From Symsagittifera roscoffensis (Eukaryota; Xenacoelomorpha; Acoela; Convolutidae): a stretch of 60,000 nucleotides of DNA. A program made the translations under genes and the position numbers. Shown piece by piece: positions 45,441 to 54,827 of this stretch (the first letter of the stretch is position 1; every line of letters begins with the position of its first letter). The stretch spans positions 31,971,704 to 32,031,703 of the forward strand of contig NC_087070.1 in assembly GCF_963678635.1 (NCBI RefSeq), in the 5' to 3' direction. The notes under the pieces are model-generated. The model saw only the letters and a program-made list of their open reading frames with translations, was not told the origin of the DNA and did not search any database.

Positions 45441-47743
45441 TTAGACTGGGTTTGTTGGGTGATCCAAGTTTTGAGTTCTTCTCTCAAAACTTGTTAATTG
45501 GATGTAAAGATACATGCGATCCTGGTTTATTTTATCAATTTCCTCTAAAAGAGGGGCTTGTATTTTCTGATCACATTCTTGTTCTATTTTTTCAGTTTGC
45601 TCATCTTGAGTGAAAATTGAGGTCACTATGGAAGTGAAAAGTATATTATATGAAGCGGCAAGTAATACTTTGCCAAAGTGTAGTGAGCGGCCGGTGATTT
45701 TGTGAATATGCATAGCCTTTATTATGAATACTAGGCAATCTAGAATAAATTTCACAAATAGAAAAGAAGCGAAGACTATTCCGCATTTTTCTAAATAGTA
45801 TTGTACTTTCCCGAATATACGGGTGTATTCGTTTTTCCAAAAATTTGGAGAGATGAGATAGTCCAAATAGATTGTTTGGGAAGAGCCTAGTGGGCTGTAT
45901 GAGTCCTTGAAAAGAATTTTTTTAGCATTTAGAAAGGACCTGGATACTTTTTGCAGTACTCCTTTCATCTCTGAATTATCGGAAATCATATTCCAGAATT
46001 TTTGCATTTGAGCATAAGTGTAGATTGAAGCGCCTTGGCTAGAGGCTAAAAAATGCTTAATCTTTTGAATTATCTCTTTTGGAGATATGGTCCTGTAACC
46101 CTTGTAATTTGAGGGGTTAATTCAATCCAGGACTTATCATCATCAACATCTAGTTGAAAGAGATTCGAATGTTTGTCGGAGCAGTCTTGTAGATCTGCCG
46201 ACTGAAAAGTTTGTCGCGTAATTGGATCGACAAATTGAATATTTTCCTTATACATAATGGGAATACGATTATAGCATTCATCCATTAATTGCAAAGGTGA
46301 ATAAAATTTTGGACAATGATAGAGCCAGGCAACATTGCCATTGGTCTCTAAGAACATAGAGCGGTTTTTGGTTAGAATATAGCCAGCCAAACGTGGGCTT
46401 TCAAGTGAAAGCATTAAAGTATTTAATATTGAGGAGCGTTCTAGCTCACATTGATTTTGCAGAAGGGCTAACTCGGCCGTTCTGAGCATGTAGAAGCTAT
46501 AAAAAAGAATCTAGTCCAATTTGGTACCTATATGAGCTTCGTAGTCAATTTGATGACTTGAAAATTGGAGTGGCGGCGAATCATCACTTAATGTGAGAAA
46601 AGTAGAATTTGGTTGGCCGGCATTATGAATAGTTCCCGTTTCTGGGGTTGGTTTAACTTGGATTCCAGTATCCATATTGAAACCGTCAGTGTATGCAATA
46701 AAAAGTGAATCATATGAAGTTGGATACACTATTCTGGGATGACCACAAAGAGATTGCGGTTTATTCATCACCTGTAGCATAAATTTTTGAGAATCCCTTG
46801 GATGGGTAGAATGAATAGACGGGCTAGAATCGCCTTTAATTATATAGTATGATTCTTCGTTTTGAATCATTTTTGCCGGAAATCTGTTTAAAACAGTGAA
46901 AATGCAATTGTTGGATTCTTCCCAAGTATAAGCAAAAGCGTCTAAGGATGTTGTTTCACATCCATTTGTAGACACTGGACAGGGCAAAGGAATGTTTTGC
47001 CAATTATTGACTGTTCCATCTTTGAGGTTAACAGTCAGAGTTACATTTTGCATGTAAGTTTCAAAAGTGTCCAATTTAATCCAAGAACGGCCATCACATT
47101 CGTTATGATGTTTGCCGTCAACTTTGCCAGCATGGGCATTAGTTACTGTTTTAACATTAAATTTGAAAGGAATATTTCCAATACTAGCATAGCCTAGGTT
47201 AAGATAGCCTCTGTCGGCGGCCGATTTACATTGATCGGCAGATAAATGGAGATCAGTAGTGATCATATTTTGTCGAGCGTCGATACCACTCGAATCAAAA
47301 GAATCGCAGAACCAACGCATTGATTGGTGTTTGATTCGACACATTGTCGCATTTACTTTTGTGCGATAATGTCTCTGATATAGAGTAACATAAGCATGGG
47401 CTACTTTAATATTTTCTGGTTGGACTTTGCAAGGTGCTACTTTATTTAGAGAGAACATTTTGTTAGAAGTCATTAGTTGACAATCATAATGAGCAACCCG
47501 AAGATTATTTGCAGTATTTGCATATAATTGTTCTTTCGGATCAAATGCTGAGGTTTGATTCGAAAGTATTATTAGAGTTAAAAGACCAACCAAATAAATT
47601 TTTTGCAAAATTATTTTTTGGTGGTGAATGATAGCAAAAGAATTTTTAAAAGTACTCACTTTAAGCATTTCCTCGAGAGTGGTTAGAACAGGATCTTGGT
47701 CCATTAGTTCACCTTCCTCTATTTCACTATATGGATTTGTCAT
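45441..47743 (-). pseudogene. env: Element C envelope-like glycoprotein (one stop, one frameshift)
   Basis: The first ORF (47743-46511, 410 aa) has a cytoplasmic-looking N-terminus, a hydrophobic leader (IYLVGLLTLIILSNQTSAF, residues about 48-66) and a Cys-rich, NxT-bearing ectodomain. After an in-frame TAG (46511-46513) the same frame continues (46489-46070, CELERSSILNTL). A frame change near 46080 leads to the membrane part (46007-45441) with FASFLFVKFILDCLVFIIKA. The ectodomain and membrane layout faintly recalls glycoproteins of chuvirus-type mononegaviruses that several invertebrate LTR elements have acquired; that is an impression, not an alignment. It is not functional as assembled unless the breaks are sequence errors. 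Confidence 0.65.
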
Positions 47744-48261
47744 TTGGTGGATTTTTGTGATGGGAAATCTGAATTAGATTTCAATTTTTGTTGAGGAATT
47801 CAGCAGATTTTATTTTTTGGAGAGAGAGAAGGTTTTGAATGGAAGATGTGGAATTGAGCAAGAATGAAAAAAACTGTATATCAGTTAATTTTTAAAGGCT
47901 GTTTTTGCTTTTTTGCAAATCTAAGCTCTGATTGGCCGTTGTTATTCGGCGTCTTTCGGAAGTGACTCTTTTTAAGTCGTAATTCATTCGCCATTCGTTT
48001 TGTGGTTTTTTTACTCTGGGGTAATGTCGTGGTTTTTCCACTTAGTTTTGATTTGTTGAGATCTAACAGTGGAATGATAATCATTCGTTTATGCTGATGT
48101 TAATTTTAACAACTGCATTCCCCTTCCTTATTGGAGGAGGAAAATGAAAAAACATCTCTTCATAAAAGAGGACTAAAAGCAACATCATTTGTTTGCTTTC
48201 CGTTTAAACTTCATCTGTTATCACAGTATTTTGTAAAAAAAAATTTGCTTTCTTAAAAAAA
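47744..48261. promoter_or_regulatory. Divergent intergenic region between env and antisense gene
   Basis: Env (minus) and the spliced gene (plus) start head to head across 518 bp. Near 48116-48170 the plus strand has CCCCTTCCTTATTGGAGGAGG then ATAAAAGAGG, echoing the LTR motif CCCTTCCTTTTGCAAGGGA then ATAAAA. This could be the antisense gene's promoter, possibly LTR-derived. A 67-residue basic ORF on the minus strand (48084-47881) lies here and is unproven. Confidence 0.4.
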
Positions 48262-48955
48262 ATGAGTTATATCGAGCCTGAAGACAATCTGGTGGACTTC
48301 CCCGAGAAGTTTTTGAACTTGCGGGATGAGTTAGATTTCACACACGAAGCCTTGCTGGAGGACAAGGAAGTTGAGAGAAGGGTGGAAATCTACGATGGTT
48401 TAGTCGAAAAGGGTGCAAATCTGACGCCCATGGAATTCATGATATTCATGGACCGGAGTTACATCTTCAAGTATTCGGTCCTGAATACCGATGAACTGTT
48501 TGAGCTGGGCTCAATACAAAGTAGGTGCTTCGCGAAGAAACTTCGGAGCCCATGGAGTGGAAACCATGTGGTTTCCCAAGAGACAATGGACTTTTTGTCC
48601 TTATTCTTTGGAGAGGATGTAAGTTTGTTTTATAATACACCCAATTTTAAAAATAATAAAAAAATTTTTTTATTCAAGTGGCATGGCAACATAGAAATAC
48701 TATATAAATTTGTTTTAGTTTCAAGAAGAATTCTTCAAAAAGCCAGTGGCGGAGGCAGAGTTTAGACGAAAAATAGAGCTTGATATTATGTTGGAGGAGA
48801 TATATCAAGCTTGGTGGCGGCCTTACTCAGCGCTACAGTTTGCAGTGAGGAGCCTGAGTAGGGCCGCGGAAAACTCGTTGGAAAAGATGGCGGCAGCAAA
48901 ACTAGTGAAATCGTACACAGATATTAAATCTTGTATTTATAAAAGTTATTTTTAA
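48262..48955 (+). CDS. Antisense spliced gene inside element C, unknown protein (197 aa)
   Basis: Exon 1 is 48262-48618 (119 codons, ATG after a run of A). The intron is 48619-48718 (100 bp, GAT|GTAAGTTT ... TTTGTTTTAG|TTT, phase 0). Exon 2 is 48719-48955 (78 codons and TAA). The spliced frame is open and gives an acidic N-terminal half (YIEPEDNLVDFPEKF) and a basic, helical C-terminal half (EEIYQAWWRPYSALQFAVRS). No signal peptide or membrane helix. Codon use is richer in G and C than the retroelement's own ORFs, more like the receptor gene. It lies opposite to gag-pol-env, between integrase and env. AATAAA signals follow at 49050 and 49085. I do not recognise the family; it may be captured host cargo or an element-encoded antisense regulator. 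Confidence 0.7.
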
Positions 48956-49049
48956 ATTTATTTGTTAACATGTTATTTTTGGTGTTTTGTGTTTTTTATT
49001 ACAAACGAAATATTTATAAAGTAAAAAAAAAGGAAAAAAAGAAAAGGCC

Positions 49050-49090
49050 AATAAAAAGAATTAAAAAAAATATTATGTTGGCCAAATAAA
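49050..49090 (+). terminator. Poly(A) signals of the antisense gene
   Basis: AATAAA at 49050-49055 and again at 49085-49090, about 95 and 130 bases after the stop codon and just before the convergent end of the pol tail ORF. Confidence 0.5.
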
Positions 49091-49103
49091 TGGTTTAGTG
49101 TTT

Positions 49104-49523
49104 TTATTTCTTTTTAAATATGCCAATTATACTAGATGGAATCGTAGTTCCATAAAAGTTTGTAGGACGATTTGTCCGCCTAGGTTTTTTGGATTCAGAA
49201 AGTGATCCAGGTGCGGATCGAGTGTTCTCATAGAAGCTTTCCTGAGAGCTATGAGGGATATTTTTTCGATCAGTAAAGCTTTCTGATGATTCAGATAAAC
49301 GAGGGATATCAGGAGGACGGGGAGTATTATATTGTGTTGTTATATTTTGGTGGCGGCGGCCAAAGTCATTTGCGAGACTAGTATTAGGACTTATACTGCG
49401 GCTAGGTAGGCGGCGGTGGCCATAACTACTAGATTGACTAGTTGAAGGATTAGGGGTTTTTATCAGCAGGATAGGGGGTCGAACTTCGAATAGGTCTAAG
49501 ATTTTGGTCAATCGCAGTCGCAT
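49104..49523 (-). CDS. Element C pol tail ORF, Ser/Pro-rich
   Basis: A 139-residue ORF, Ser/Arg/Pro-rich (SYGHRRLPSRSISPNTSLAN), overlapping the end of the integrase ORF in another frame (49450-49523). It may be the true C-terminus of pol reached by an indel, or a small separate protein. Similar in tone to the Ser/Pro-rich accessory ORF at the same place in element B. Confidence 0.4.
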   Translation of the reverse strand: MRLRLTKILDLFEVRPPILLIKTPNPSTSQSSSYGHRRLPSRSISPNTSLANDFGRRHQNITTQYNTPRPPDIPRLSESSESFTDRKNIPHSSQESFYENTRSAPGSLSESKKPRRTNRPTNFYGTTIPSSIIGIFKKK

Positions 49524-50184
49524 CGAACAAAGTTCTTAGATGCATGGTTTCTCTGCCTGAATCTAAATAGTGTTCATGAACAATGGTTTTATTTTGATCC
49601 TCATTTGTAGGGGTATGATCAGTCATTTGCTGATAACCATTGTTGACTACTGGCCAAAACTGGTATTGTAGATTTTCAACCTGTTTAGGTTTATTGAAAG
49701 AGTCGATTTGATGATTTGTTATATGATCATAAAAATCACTTGAAAATAAATCACTAGAGTACTCTTGTAGTAGCTTGGGCATTTGTTGTTCTTTAGGAAA
49801 GTATTCAACAATATGATTGCGGTGGACAATCTTTTTTTCGTTAGTGAAATCATTTTGAATTCCGTATGTTACTTCCGTGATTTTTTCAATTACGGTGTAA
49901 GGTCCAGATCTCAAATTCAAAAGCTTTTGACTTTTCAATAGTGGTTTGGATCTGTTTTCTAGTAACACTTTTGTGCCTTCTTTTATAGGCCGTCCTAATT
50001 TAAATTGATTTCGGAACATGTGGGCCTTATTAGTGATGCGGCGGCAATGGGTATAGGTGTTACTATAAATCAACTTAAAATCATTTTCCCTTTTTAGTAT
50101 TTCGGCGGAAATTTGATTTTTTAGAAATCTATCTATGGTCTCATTGTTTGACTTATGCTTGCATGATTTTCGAGACCAGCGCAA
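49450..50184 (-). CDS. pol: Element C integrase C-terminal domain
   Basis: Contains LRSGPYTVIEKITEVTYGI and HRNHIVEYFPKE, the GPY/F module, then a linker tail. It overlaps the end of the integrase core ORF in another frame (50133-50184), so an indel separates the two. Confidence 0.75.
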   Translation of the reverse strand: MRWSRKSCKHKSNNETIDRFLKNQISAEILKRENDFKLIYSNTYTHCRRITNKAHMFRNQFKLGRPIKEGTKVLLENRSKPLLKSQKLLNLRSGPYTVIEKITEVTYGIQNDFTNEKKIVHRNHIVEYFPKEQQMPKLLQEYSSDLFSSDFYDHITNHQIDSFNKPKQVENLQYQFWPVVNNGYQQMTDHTPTNEDQNKTIVHEHYLDSGRETMHLRTLFDATAIDQNLRPIRSSTPYPADKNP

Positions 50185-50936
50185 AATTTAGAGGTACATC
50201 TTTTGTTTTGGTCGCGGTAGAGGCCTAATTTAAGGCTAAGGGGAACCTGAGGTTTTATGCCAAAGACAATCTCATATGGAGTGTAACCTGTACTTGAATT
50301 AATGGCGGTGTTATGTGCAAAAGCAAATTTATTTGTTAATTCAGACCAGTTTGAGCCTGAGGTACTCAAGAAATGTCGAAAGTACTGGGTTAAATGTTTA
50401 TTCTGGACTTCAACTTTTCCGTTAGTCCAAGGCGAGTAAGTAGTTCTTGGCCTCAGGGTTATTCCCAATTCAGAGGACCAATGAGCAAAGTCATTACTCA
50501 TGAATGCACTTCCATTATCATGAATAATTTGTTGTGGAATACCAAATGTTGTGATGTATTTCTCTAAGAGCTTAATAGTTTCCTTAGAGTCTGCATGGGT
50601 GAATGGATATACTTGAAGATATCTAGAGAAGGCATCTATCACAACTAAGCAAAAGTTTTTGCCGTGACTTGATGGTCTAAGTGGACCTTTATGATCAATG
50701 TGGATCGTTTTCATTGGGATTGTTTCTAATTGTCCCCATTGTTGTAATGGAGCTTCATTCAGGTCTTTTCGTTTAGGTTTATTTTTCTGACATTCTAGGC
50801 AATCATGAAGAAGCATGTTGACCCATTTATAGAGTCCGGGCCAATAGAAATATCTTTTGATTATTTCCAAAGTTTTTGTTTCGCCGTGATGACCGCTAAG
50901 AGGATGCTTATGAGCTAACTCAAAGCAGTTTAGCAC
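50133..50936 (-). CDS. pol: Element C integrase core
   Basis: A zinc-binding HHCC segment (HKHPLSGHHG..CLECQKNK) is followed by the DDE core: Asp in IHIDHKGP, Asp in IIHDNGSAF, Glu in GKVEVQNKHL, and TGYTPYEIVFGIKP. It inserts the cDNA into host chromosomes. The frame differs from the RT ORF just upstream, with a frameshift near 50980. Confidence 0.85.
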   Translation of the reverse strand: MLNCFELAHKHPLSGHHGETKTLEIIKRYFYWPGLYKWVNMLLHDCLECQKNKPKRKDLNEAPLQQWGQLETIPMKTIHIDHKGPLRPSSHGKNFCLVVIDAFSRYLQVYPFTHADSKETIKLLEKYITTFGIPQQIIHDNGSAFMSNDFAHWSSELGITLRPRTTYSPWTNGKVEVQNKHLTQYFRHFLSTSGSNWSELTNKFAFAHNTAINSSTGYTPYEIVFGIKPQVPLSLKLGLYRDQNKRCTSKFCAGLENHASISQTMRP

Positions 50937-53614
50937 TAGGGAGATGGGTAAGCAAATTTTTGGACTCTTAGTATAGTCATCATTATATTCATTAATACAT
51001 AGAAGATCATGTTGGTCTTCAATGAATAATAATTCGAACTGCCTGATAATTCTTCACGATAAGGATTTTTTTTGTTTCTTTCTGGCTTTTCGTTTTGCTT
51101 TATGCAATTTTTGATATCTATGATTACAGTATCGTTACACTGCTCTTGCATAATTGTTTCAACGTCTAAATTTGCTTCTTTAGCAAAGTCGGTCATTTTT
51201 GCTATCAGTTCAAGAGAATCTGATTTATTCTCTTCAGATTGGAGACTTAGGGGTTCAATCAACTTCAAAGATCTTGTTTTGGTTGCAAAATCATTTTTTG
51301 CTTTAACCAGGTCGTTGAGAAGGTTGTTCTCAACATTGCCTTCATATAAGTCAAGCCATTCTGAATTTTCCAAAGGATCATCAAGTGCAGATACTTCATC
51401 TGGAATTTCTTCATAAATGTTTTCATTATTTATATCTGGTATAGATAGTCGTTTGATTTGGTTAATTTGTTTGCCAAATCGGAAGAATTCTGTTATATTT
51501 TGAATCGCACTACAAGATTCTTCAAAATGTTCTGGAGCATCTTCAATGCTGAAGTCTCCTCTGTCACTTATGTTGAATAATTTCTTTTTTCCGCCTTGCA
51601 CTTGAGCAATGACTGGATGGCAATCATTTTGAAATATGTTATCATCTTTGTGGAGTACTGAATAACACATTTGTTCTCCATTGTCTAGGATGAACTTTAT
51701 ATCATTTGGAATGGTTTTGTGTTCTAGTTGATATCTTTTGATATCAGCGATGGGTACATTTCGGCTCAATAAGTCAGGAAAGGCTAGGTTTGAACCTGGG
51801 GTATAGATAATTTTCAAATTGTTGAATTTTGTCAATACGACTTGATATTTGAAAAATCTATGAGAAAGTTGTCCTTTTCTGGACCATAAGAAGAGAATAG
51901 GTCTGTGGTCGCAATATAGGTATAGAGGAAAGGGTGAACCTATAATGTAGAATTCATAGGTTTGCGAAGCAGATATTATTCCACATAATTCACGATGTTG
52001 AGTAGACATTTTCTGCTCAGCTTTATCAAAGACTCTAGAATTGGCAGAAACAATTCTTTTCCCTTTAGGGAAGTCTTGGATGAGTATACATCCGGTTCCT
52101 ACATTTGAGGAGTCGGCGTGAATGTGGAATGGGTAGTTTACATCAGGTATGGCATTTGAAATATCATGACAGAATTTGTCTTTCAGTTTTTTAAAAACTT
52201 CTTCATGGCATGGTAGCCATTGAAACTTATCACTACTGTTTGCCAGTTCATATAGACATTTTGCGTCCACATGAAAATTGATGATGTATGTGCTGTAGAA
52301 TCCCATGACACCTAATACTCCTAGAACTTCTGTTTTTGATTCAGGGGATTTCAATTTTTTTATGTCATCAATTCGTGAAGCGATTGGGGAAAGACCATCT
52401 TTAGAGACAACGTGGACTAGAAATTTAACTTTTCTTAGGAAGAAAAAAGTTTTGTCAGGGGCAGCTTTTAAGTTGGCCTTCCGTAAAAGAGAATGATATT
52501 CTCGAATTGTGTCAAGCATTTCATTTTTACTTTGACTCTGTAACAGAGTGTCGTCTATGTAAGTAATTGCTTTTTTTTCTTTAATGGGGGGTCCGAAGGC
52601 ATATCTCATTAGTTTACTGAAGAAATTTGGAAGTAGTTTCAAGCCATAGAAACCAACTTGGTAGGTATATTGTCTACCTCCTACAATAAAGCTTGTTAAT
52701 TTCTGAGCCTCATCTGTTAGAGGTACTTGATGGTAGGCGCAAGAGAGATCACTACTTGTGAAGTATGATCCGTTTATTTGGGTCATGAGAACTTGTAGTG
52801 GTTCTAATGGCCAACTACAATTGCTAGTATCTGTGATTGAGTTTAGATACCTAGCATCCAAGACCAACTTAACGTAGTCTTTTTTTGGAAGAATGATGAC
52901 TGGATTTACGAACCATGAGTTCATATCATCTTTTTCATTTAGTTCTCTTACTATGCCTGCTTGGATTAATTCATCCATTAACTTGTCCAATTTATCTCTT
53001 AGATGGACTGGGATTTTACTCGGTCGTTGTTTTTTGAACGTTGCGTCCTTTTTAAGTGGTATATGGAATTTATGTTTTGTTTTTCCAATATCATATTTGT
53101 GATGAGAATGAACATCTTGATCCTCTATCAGCATTTGAATTAGATCTGCAAATTCATCATCCGATATATCACTTTGTGTGAAATCGAAGTCAGATAAAAA
53201 TTTAATAGTAGTTTCGATTTTTTCCAAAGTACTACTATTGTCCTTATCAATTGAGGAGTATTGGGTAAACGTTTCGTTGACTAGAAAGGCAATTAGCCGA
53301 TCATTATGTTCTTTGTTTCGGTACTTTTTAAAATGTTTTTTCAGGGGAGGCCTACAAAGGTTCTTTGCATCATTAGAAAAGTCAGTTGCTATTTCGTTTT
53401 CATTTTTGCATACTTTGACTATATCTGAACCAATTTGTTCAAATATTTCTGATACATTCTCTGTATCAAACACTTCAAGGGCAGGCATGTCCTTGATTTC
53501 TTGTCCTGAAACATAGACAAATATAGTAATTCCAGAATGTTGGAATACATCGACAATGATTTTGGAAACTTCTTCCCAATTCATTTTATTTAAGCCACAA
53601 GCAATTTTGGGCAT
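50936..53614 (-). CDS. pol: Element C RT-RNase H polyprotein (with macrodomain C-terminus)
   Basis: An 892-residue ORF. Residues 1-40 are the last part of the macrodomain (MPKIACGLNKMNWEEVSKII). A linker of about 150 residues follows. RT has VHLRDKLDKLMDELIQAGIV, WFVNPVIILPKKDYVKLVLD, FTSSDLSCAYHQVPLTDEAQ, FYGLKLLPNFFSKLM and the YIDD catalytic motif. RNase H has FHIHADSSNVGTGC, TQHRELCGIISASQTYEFYI and YCDHRPILFL. A long connection to integrase follows. The Met at the start is internal to the macrodomain and probably not a real start; a TGA at 53624-53626 lies just upstream. Confidence 0.85.
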   Translation of the reverse strand: MPKIACGLNKMNWEEVSKIIVDVFQHSGITIFVYVSGQEIKDMPALEVFDTENVSEIFEQIGSDIVKVCKNENEIATDFSNDAKNLCRPPLKKHFKKYRNKEHNDRLIAFLVNETFTQYSSIDKDNSSTLEKIETTIKFLSDFDFTQSDISDDEFADLIQMLIEDQDVHSHHKYDIGKTKHKFHIPLKKDATFKKQRPSKIPVHLRDKLDKLMDELIQAGIVRELNEKDDMNSWFVNPVIILPKKDYVKLVLDARYLNSITDTSNCSWPLEPLQVLMTQINGSYFTSSDLSCAYHQVPLTDEAQKLTSFIVGGRQYTYQVGFYGLKLLPNFFSKLMRYAFGPPIKEKKAITYIDDTLLQSQSKNEMLDTIREYHSLLRKANLKAAPDKTFFFLRKVKFLVHVVSKDGLSPIASRIDDIKKLKSPESKTEVLGVLGVMGFYSTYIINFHVDAKCLYELANSSDKFQWLPCHEEVFKKLKDKFCHDISNAIPDVNYPFHIHADSSNVGTGCILIQDFPKGKRIVSANSRVFDKAEQKMSTQHRELCGIISASQTYEFYIIGSPFPLYLYCDHRPILFLWSRKGQLSHRFFKYQVVLTKFNNLKIIYTPGSNLAFPDLLSRNVPIADIKRYQLEHKTIPNDIKFILDNGEQMCYSVLHKDDNIFQNDCHPVIAQVQGGKKKLFNISDRGDFSIEDAPEHFEESCSAIQNITEFFRFGKQINQIKRLSIPDINNENIYEEIPDEVSALDDPLENSEWLDLYEGNVENNLLNDLVKAKNDFATKTRSLKLIEPLSLQSEENKSDSLELIAKMTDFAKEANLDVETIMQEQCNDTVIIDIKNCIKQNEKPERNKKNPYREELSGSSNYYSLKTNMIFYVLMNIMMTILRVQKFAYPSP

Positions 53615-53930
53615 TGCGATAGATCAAATGTTATTTGCTATAGCATGATCTTTCATTTCGGACAAGGTATTGAATATAGCGTCGTAAGTGGGTTTCTGAA
53701 AGTACCTCTGTTTGGTAATTAGGTTATATATGATTTGTCCAGATTTTGGATCAGTGAAGATGAGAATATCTTTAATGTTGGCATGTATTGAGTTACAAAA
53801 GTGTCGTAGCTCAGGATACCTTTTGCTAATTGATTCAGCAAATCCTTTTTTCATTGCTCTATCTGCAGAGATTGTATGGGCAATGGGCATATTCGATTCG
53901 AATATGGACCTTTTTTGAAGTCTACATATT
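53500..53930 (-). pseudogene. Macrodomain (TARG1/Poa1-like) between protease and RT
   Basis: Conserved blocks in order: MPIAHTISADRAMKKGFAES, then IYNLITKQRYFQKPTYDAIF, LSEMKDHAIANN, then MPKIACGLNKMNWEEVSKII and VFQHSGITIFVY. This is the arrangement of OARD1/TARG1 and Poa1 macrodomains, which bind ADP-ribose and remove it from protein or nucleic acid. The ITK Lys matching the catalytic Lys of TARG1 is kept, while the Asp expected after ACGL is Asn. The coding is broken by a TGA (53624-53626) and enters from the protease frame at a run of six A (53911-53916). Element B lacks the region because of its duplication junction. Confidence 0.8.
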
Positions 53931-54827
53931 GTAGACAGGGGCCGGATAATTGAGTATTGCTTTCCTGTGTTGTATTGACAACAGTGTTCAGCATGAAACA
54001 GCTATCGAATTCTGAACTTTCATTTAAAATTCTCGTTGTGAACTCATCACAATCGTGGATAGCAAATATTTTATCCTCGTATCCTTGAATATCAGTTACT
54101 GCATAGCCTAGTACACACTTGTTTAGTGTGACAGGATGATCTTTCTGATTCTCAATCAGGATAGGTAGGCTTTGCTCAATTTGAGTACAAACTGTATTAA
54201 TGAAAACCAATTCGGTTTTGGTTGCATTTTTATGAGGCTATGTAGTCCTTTTTTCGAAGTATGAATTTGGTTCAGCCAAGTGTTTGTATAAGTATGTAGA
54301 GCGTGCTGGAATGAACAAGGGTTCTTTCAAATTAATTGAGACAATTTTTGAAACGTTAGGATATTCTTTATCGTTGTTCATCAACCCGTAGGATATTACA
54401 CCTTCTTTTGATTTGAGCTCAACTGCGGGGATATCAAAGTAGAGAGCTTTTAAGAAGAGATGACAAAAGTCTACTCCTAATAGATTAGCAGTCTTTTCTT
54501 CAGTTATCCACACTTTGTGGTTAGATGGGTATTTTCCATCAGTGTCGAAACAAGATTGGATAGATGTATGGCCAAACATACGTATATCAGATCCATTATA
54601 AGTCTTTGCTTTAATTTTAGATCGGTAAATTGTCATTTTTTGACCTAATTTTTCCAATTCTTGATAAGTTGGGTAGTTTATGATACTACAAGTTGATCCT
54701 GGATCAATCATGAATTCAATTTCAAGTCCACTATTATTATTTTTGTCTCCGGTGGCAAAATGATATAAGCTAAGATATATCCTTGATTTAGGATTACTAT
54801 CATCGCTTGGTTTCGGAGACTTTAATA
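53851..54827 (-). pseudogene. pro: Element C protease region
   Basis: Reached from gag by -1 frameshift. The retropepsin site reads FMIDPGSTCSIIN, with Pro where Ser or Thr is usual (element B has IDSGAES), and LLGVDFCHLF further on. The frame carries a TAG at 54238-54240 and continues in the same frame to about 53917, where an A run shifts it into the macrodomain frame. Activity is doubtful because of the D-P-G change and the stop. Confidence 0.7.

Noticed and set aside
51072-53516. Several plus-strand ORFs opposite the RT region
   Set aside because: Shadows of the conserved minus-strand pol frame; Ser/Phe-rich products without any domain.
53911-53917. Programmed -1 frameshift at CAAAAAAG between protease and macrodomain
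   Set aside because: The register gives C AAA AAA, which does not allow clean re-pairing in the P site; an indel in the A run is more likely.
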